Below are positions 60,524 through 64,000 of a DNA stretch of 64,000 nt, in pieces. The translations under genes and the position numbers were made by a program. The notes beneath the pieces were generated by a model, which saw only the letters and a list, made by a program, of their open reading frames with translations, searched no databases and was not told the DNA's origin. The stretch is from Roseovarius sp. A-2 (GTDB lineage: Bacteria; Pseudomonadota; Alphaproteobacteria; Rhodobacterales; Rhodobacteraceae): positions 124,001-188,000 of the forward strand of contig NZ_BDIY01000001.1 in assembly GCF_002072155.1 (NCBI RefSeq), in the 5' to 3' direction. How positions within the stretch are numbered: position 1 is the first letter of the stretch; every line of letters starts with the position of its first letter.

Positions 60524-60635
60524 GTGTCCTCCGGGTTTTGGTGAAATCACGATTTTGCAATTGTCTATCATGCGCTACACGGGGTAGTAAGCCGCTAGAG
60601 AATGACATTGGCGTTTGAGATCGAGGGAATACGTT

Positions 60636-61754
60636 TTGTTGCTGAAATTCCGCGTGATCCTGCTTTTAGGCTGCGCTCTCACTCTTGCCGCCTGCACTGT
60701 TCCGAGTGGTGCGGCGCTGCAGTCGAGCGTTGTCAGCGCCGGCAGCGGTGAGAACCCGAGCCTGCAAGTCGTGCCGGTTTCGCGCAGCAACGTCTCAATG
60801 CTGGCGGAATGGCCGACTACCGGCTGGAGCGGGCGATACAATTGGTTGTCGGCCTCGCGTGGTCCGGATTCGGCATTGATCCAGACCGGTGATACGCTTC
60901 AGATCGCGATCTGGGACACGCAGGAAAACTCTTTGCTTGCCACGCCGGAAAGCCGGGTGAGTTCGGTCCCGCCCACCCCTGTAAGCGCATCGGGCACGAT
61001 CTTCATGCCTTATGTCGGTGAGGTGAACGTGCGTGGCCTGACCGCAGAGGCAGCGCGAACCCGCCTGCAGGAGGCGCTGGCCGATATTGCGCCGACGGCG
61101 CAGGTGCAACTCATGGTTGAGCAGGGTCGCAATAACGCGGTCGATTTGGCGTCGGGGGTGGGTGCACCGGGGCGATACATGCTCGAGTCGCGCAATACCT
61201 CGATCCTCAGCGTGATCTCCGAAGCAGGCGGCATTAACCCGGCCCTGCGCCATCCGCTGATCGTCCTGCAACGCGATGGCAGACGCTACGAGACGCGGGC
61301 AGAGGACCTTCTGAACGATCCGCAACGCGACATTCTGCTGCGCGGTGGCGATCGCATTGCCGTGGTTGAGGACGATCGCAATTTCAACGCCCTGGGTGCG
61401 GCAGGTCAGCAGAGTGTGATCTATTTCCAAGAGGAATCCATCACCGCGATGCAGGCAGTCTCGCAGATGGGCGGCTTGCTGGCGTCGCGGGCCAATCCCA
61501 AGGGGCTTCTGGTGCTGCGGGACTATACGCAAGAGTTGCGCAAGCCTTTTGCTGCCGGCCCACATATGGATCAGGTGGTGTTCACGCTGGATTTCACCAC
61601 GGCCGACGGTCTTTTCGCCGCGCGCAAGTTCGAGATCAATCCGGGTGATACGCTGCTTGCCACCGAATCGCCTGTGACGCGGGTCCAGACCGTCCTCGGT
61701 CTTCTCGGCACCGTGGTCGGCTTTGGCGCGACCGCCAACAACCTGTCGCAGTAA
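60636..61754 (+). CDS. Polysaccharide export lipoprotein, Wza-like (SLBB)
   Basis: Outer-membrane export protein, about 372 aa. The lipobox is LTLAAC (Cys near residue 20). A polysaccharide-export domain begins DTLQIAIWDTQENSLLATPE and has FMPYVGEVNVRGLTAEAARTRL; SLBB domains follow (ARYMLESRNTSIL-type and GGLLASRANPKGLLVLRDY). A GAGGGAATACG ribosome site points to the TTG at 60636. A TTG seven codons upstream (60615) is another option. A Wzc-like kinase is not in the window. A hairpin at 61785 lies beyond the stop. Confidence 0.9.
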   Translation: MLLKFRVILLLGCALTLAACTVPSGAALQSSVVSAGSGENPSLQVVPVSRSNVSMLAEWPTTGWSGRYNWLSASRGPDSALIQTGDTLQIAIWDTQENSLLATPESRVSSVPPTPVSASGTIFMPYVGEVNVRGLTAEAARTRLQEALADIAPTAQVQLMVEQGRNNAVDLASGVGAPGRYMLESRNTSILSVISEAGGINPALRHPLIVLQRDGRRYETRAEDLLNDPQRDILLRGGDRIAVVEDDRNFNALGAAGQQSVIYFQEESITAMQAVSQMGGLLASRANPKGLLVLRDYTQELRKPFAAGPHMDQVVFTLDFTTADGLFAARKFEINPGDTLLATESPVTRVQTVLGLLGTVVGFGATANNLSQ

Positions 61755-61784
61755 CACGCCGCAAATCGAAACGCCGAAAATCGA

Positions 61785-61813
61785 AACGTCCGTCGCCTTG
61801 GGCGACGGACGTT
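61785..61813. terminator. Strong hairpin between the convergent Wza-like and gyrA genes
   Basis: A perfect 13-bp stem AACGTCCGTCGCC / GGCGACGGACGTT with a TTG loop and no T-tract. It may halt either of the converging transcripts. Confidence 0.6.
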
Positions 61814-61845
61814 GGGATGCGGTATAGGTTATCCGAAGAGGCGTA

Positions 61846-64000
61846 TCAGTCCTGTACTGCCTCGGCCTCATCCTCGGCCTGCTCGGCGATCCACGCGACC
61901 GAGACGACCTCTTCGCCCTTGCCGGTGTTGAACACCTTGACGCCACCGGCGCTGCGCGAGCGGAAGGAGATGCCTTGGACCGGCACGCGGATCGATTGCC
62001 CGCGCGAGGTGGCGAGCATGATCTGATCCTCCAGCGTCACCGGGAACGAGGCCACGAGCGGCCCACCGCGCATCGCGCGGTCGATGGCCGCCACCCCCAT
62101 TCCGCCGCGCCCACGCACCGGATAGTCGTGGCTCGACGACAGCTTGCCCGAGCCGTTGGCGGTGATCGTCAGGATCAGGTTCTCGGCGGCCTGCATGTCC
62201 TCGAACCGCTCGGCGCTCAGAGTGGCATCGGCATTGCCTTCGTCTTCTGACCCCTCGTCGTCCGGGGCTCCGGCGGCGGCGCGGCGCATCTTGAGATAGG
62301 CGGCGCGCTCGTCCGATGTGGCTTCGAAATGGCTGATCACCGACATCGACACGACGCGGTCGCTGTTTTGCAGGCGAATACCGCGCACGCCAGTGGATTT
62401 GCGCCCCTTGAAGACGCGCACATCGGTGACGGGGAACCGAATCGCGCGACCGGAATCGGTGACCAGCATCACGTCATCCTCTTCCGAGCAGATCCGCGCA
62501 TTTACCAGTTCCACGCCCTCGGGCAGGTCCATCGCGATCTTGCCGTTGCGCTTGACGTTGGTGAAATCGCTGAGCGCATTGCGCCGCACGTCGCCTGCCG
62601 AGGTGGCAAACACGATCTGAAGGTCGTCCCACTCCTCTTCGGCGCGGTCCACGGGCATGATTGCGGCGATCGAGACACCGGTCGGGATGGGCAGGATGTT
62701 GACGATAGCCTTGCCCTTGGAGGTGCGCCCGCCAAGCGGCAGACGCCATGTCTTGAGCTTGTAGACCATGCCTTCGGTGGTGAAGAACAATAGCTGCGTA
62801 TGGGTATTGGCCACGAAGAGCGTGGTCACCACGTCCTCATCCTTGGTCGCCATGCTGCTAAGGCCCTTGCCGCCGCGTTTCTGGGCGCGGAAATCCGTCA
62901 ACGCGGTGCGCTTGATATAGCCGCCCTGCGTGACGGTGACGACCATCTCCTCGCGCTCGATGAGGTCTTCGTCCTCCATGTCGCCGGACCAGTCCACGAT
63001 CTCGGTGCGGCGCGGCACGGCGAATTGCTCGCGCACCTCTGTTAATTCGTCGCGGATGATCTGCATGATCCGTTCGCGGCTGGCGAGAATGGCGAGGTAA
63101 TTCTTGATCTTGCCTGCCAGCTCCTGCAACTCGTCGGTGACTTCCTTGACGCCCAGTTGCGTGAGGCGTTGCAGCCGCAGGTCGAGAATGGCGCGGGCCT
63201 GCGTCTCAGACAGGTTATAGGTGCCGTCCTCGTTGGCACGATGGGTGGGGTCGTCAATGAGCGCGATATATTCCAGGATATCGCCTGCGGGCCAGCGCCG
63301 CTCCATCAGCTTTTTCCGTGCCTCGGCGGCGTCGGCGGAGGCGCGGATGGTCGCCACCACCTCATCGACATTCGACACCGCGACGGCGAGACCGCAGAGC
63401 ACATGCGCGCGTTCCCGCGCCTTGCGCAGATCAAAGGCCGTGCGGCGCGCGACCACCTCTTCGCGGAACTGCACGAAGAGCGAAAGGAAGCGGTGCAGCG
63501 TCAGCTGTTCGGGCTTGCCGCCGTTGAGGGCCAGCATGTTGCAGCCGAACGAGGTCTGCATCGGGGTAAAGCGGAACAGCTGATTGAGCACCACCTCGGG
63601 CGTCGCGTCGCGCTTGAGTTCGACCACGACGCGCACGCCGTTGCGGTCGCTCTCGTCCTGCACATGGGAGATGCCCTCGATCCGCTTTTCGCGGGCGGCC
63701 TCGGCGATGCGTTCGATCATCGTGGCCTTATTCACTTGGTAGGGGATTTCGTCGATGACGATGGCGTAGCGATCCTTGCGGATTTCCTCGGTGCGCGTCT
63801 TGGCGCGTATGACGACGCTGCCGCGCCCTTCCAGATAGGCCTTTCGCGCGCCCGTGCGGCCCAGCATGATGCCGCCGGTCGGAAAATCGGGGCCCGGCAC
63901 GTATTGGATCAGGTCCTCGGTTTCGAGATCGGGATTGTCGATCAGAGCCAGCGTGGCATCCACCACCTCGCCCAGGTTGTGCGGCGGGATGTTGGTGGCC
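61846..64000 (-). CDS. gyrA: DNA gyrase subunit A, 5' end outside window
   Basis: C-terminal ~718 residues of GyrA. The frame is open to the right edge ([15 protein letters not shown] at the boundary), so about 190 N-terminal residues, including the active-site tyrosine, lie outside. The tower/coiled-coil region is present, and the C-terminal beta-pinwheel holds the gyrase-specific GyrA box QKRGGKG, separating it from ParC. The pinwheel has an acidic insert ([11 protein letters not shown]) and tail. It supercoils DNA with GyrB. Stop at 61846; the Wza-like gene converges. Confidence 0.97.
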   Translation of the reverse strand, partial: ATNIPPHNLGEVVDATLALIDNPDLETEDLIQYVPGPDFPTGGIMLGRTGARKAYLEGRGSVVIRAKTRTEEIRKDRYAIVIDEIPYQVNKATMIERIAEAAREKRIEGISHVQDESDRNGVRVVVELKRDATPEVVLNQLFRFTPMQTSFGCNMLALNGGKPEQLTLHRFLSLFVQFREEVVARRTAFDLRKARERAHVLCGLAVAVSNVDEVVATIRASADAAEARKKLMERRWPAGDILEYIALIDDPTHRANEDGTYNLSETQARAILDLRLQRLTQLGVKEVTDELQELAGKIKNYLAILASRERIMQIIRDELTEVREQFAVPRRTEIVDWSGDMEDEDLIEREEMVVTVTQGGYIKRTALTDFRAQKRGGKGLSSMATKDEDVVTTLFVANTHTQLLFFTTEGMVYKLKTWRLPLGGRTSKGKAIVNILPIPTGVSIAAIMPVDRAEEEWDDLQIVFATSAGDVRRNALSDFTNVKRNGKIAMDLPEGVELVNARICSEEDDVMLVTDSGRAIRFPVTDVRVFKGRKSTGVRGIRLQNSDRVVSMSVISHFEATSDERAAYLKMRRAAAGAPDDEGSEDEGNADATLSAERFEDMQAAENLILTITANGSGKLSSSHDYPVRGRGGMGVAAIDRAMRGGPLVASFPVTLEDQIMLATSRGQSIRVPVQGISFRSRSAGGVKVFNTGKGEEVVSVAWIAEQAEDEAEAVQD

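Noticed and set aside
1-64000. CRISPR arrays, tRNA or rRNA genes, insertion sequences
   Set aside because: No regularly spaced repeats, cloverleaf-like sequences, rRNA cores or transposase frames were recognised by eye.

Overview
The window is high-GC, densely packed DNA from an alphaproteobacterium. It most resembles the Rhodobacteraceae (Roseobacter group). Supporting signs are an F0 ATP synthase operon with a duplicated b/b' pair and no F1 genes beside it, the sdhCDAB order, the dnaX-ybaB-recR block, TRAP and YejABEF transport operons, and a short alphaproteobacterial-type SRP RNA. No tRNA, rRNA, CRISPR array, insertion sequence or intact prophage was seen. Both edges cut genes: an EamA transporter on the left and gyrA on the right.

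Layout. 1-1.8 kb: EamA transporter, ArsR regulator, universal stress protein. 1.9-4.6 kb: atpI-atpB-atpE-b'-b, closed by a strong terminator. 4.6-8.3 kb: sdhCDAB behind three copies of the palindrome TGTGATCACA. 8.3-11 kb: ZIP-like transporter, a 49-residue small ORF, AhpD-like protein, a small Cys-rich membrane protein, and a DUF1989 protein. 11.2-15.7 kb: YbjN-like protein, proC, csaA, a D-2-hydroxyacid dehydrogenase, a FabH-like synthase, and a phage-CII-like DNA-binding candidate. 15.7-19 kb (minus): dnaX, ybaB, recR, DUF1294. 19.1-19.6 kb: a small dual-specificity-type phosphatase.

19.6-29.6 kb is the most distinctive part, a divergent catabolic locus. On the minus strand a GntR regulator is followed by an SDR, a lambda-crystallin-like 3-hydroxyacid dehydrogenase, a BKACE enzyme, a second SDR, and the decayed remains of a dimethylglycine/sarcosine-dehydrogenase-like gene. 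On the plus strand a TRAP transporter (P, Q, M) is followed by a third SDR and a class II, catabolic-type HMG-CoA reductase. The likely theme is uptake of a hydroxylated carboxylic acid, oxidation, and delivery to acetoacetate and acyl-CoA. Mevalonate is the obvious candidate for the reductase arm, but no HMG-CoA lyase is present.

29.7-35.2 kb: a gene fusing a peroxiredoxin-like domain to a 2-oxoglutarate/Fe(II) oxygenase sits upstream of an ECF sigma factor and its anti-sigma factor. Next come remnants of an amino-acid ABC transporter, the SRP RNA gene, and cpdB. The SRP RNA appears to start on the stop codon of cpdB and to use a promoter inside the end of cpdB. 35.5-41.4 kb: nudC, an SRPBCC protein, a GntR/NCS1 transporter pair, pheA, and a membrane-anchored cytochrome c with two haem domains joined by an acidic linker. 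41.5-47.4 kb: yejABEF. 47.5-53.6 kb: a 31-residue small ORF, an L,D-transpeptidase, a cold-shock protein, tesA divergent from ybbA-ybbP, and an inositol-monophosphatase-family enzyme. 53.6-64 kb: smc, a GNAT protein, two nucleotide-sugar enzymes, a Wza-like lipoprotein, and gyrA.

Gene starts were chosen by ribosome-binding site, family length and overlap. Substrates of the three SDRs, the TRAP system and the NCS1 transporter cannot be read from the sequence.
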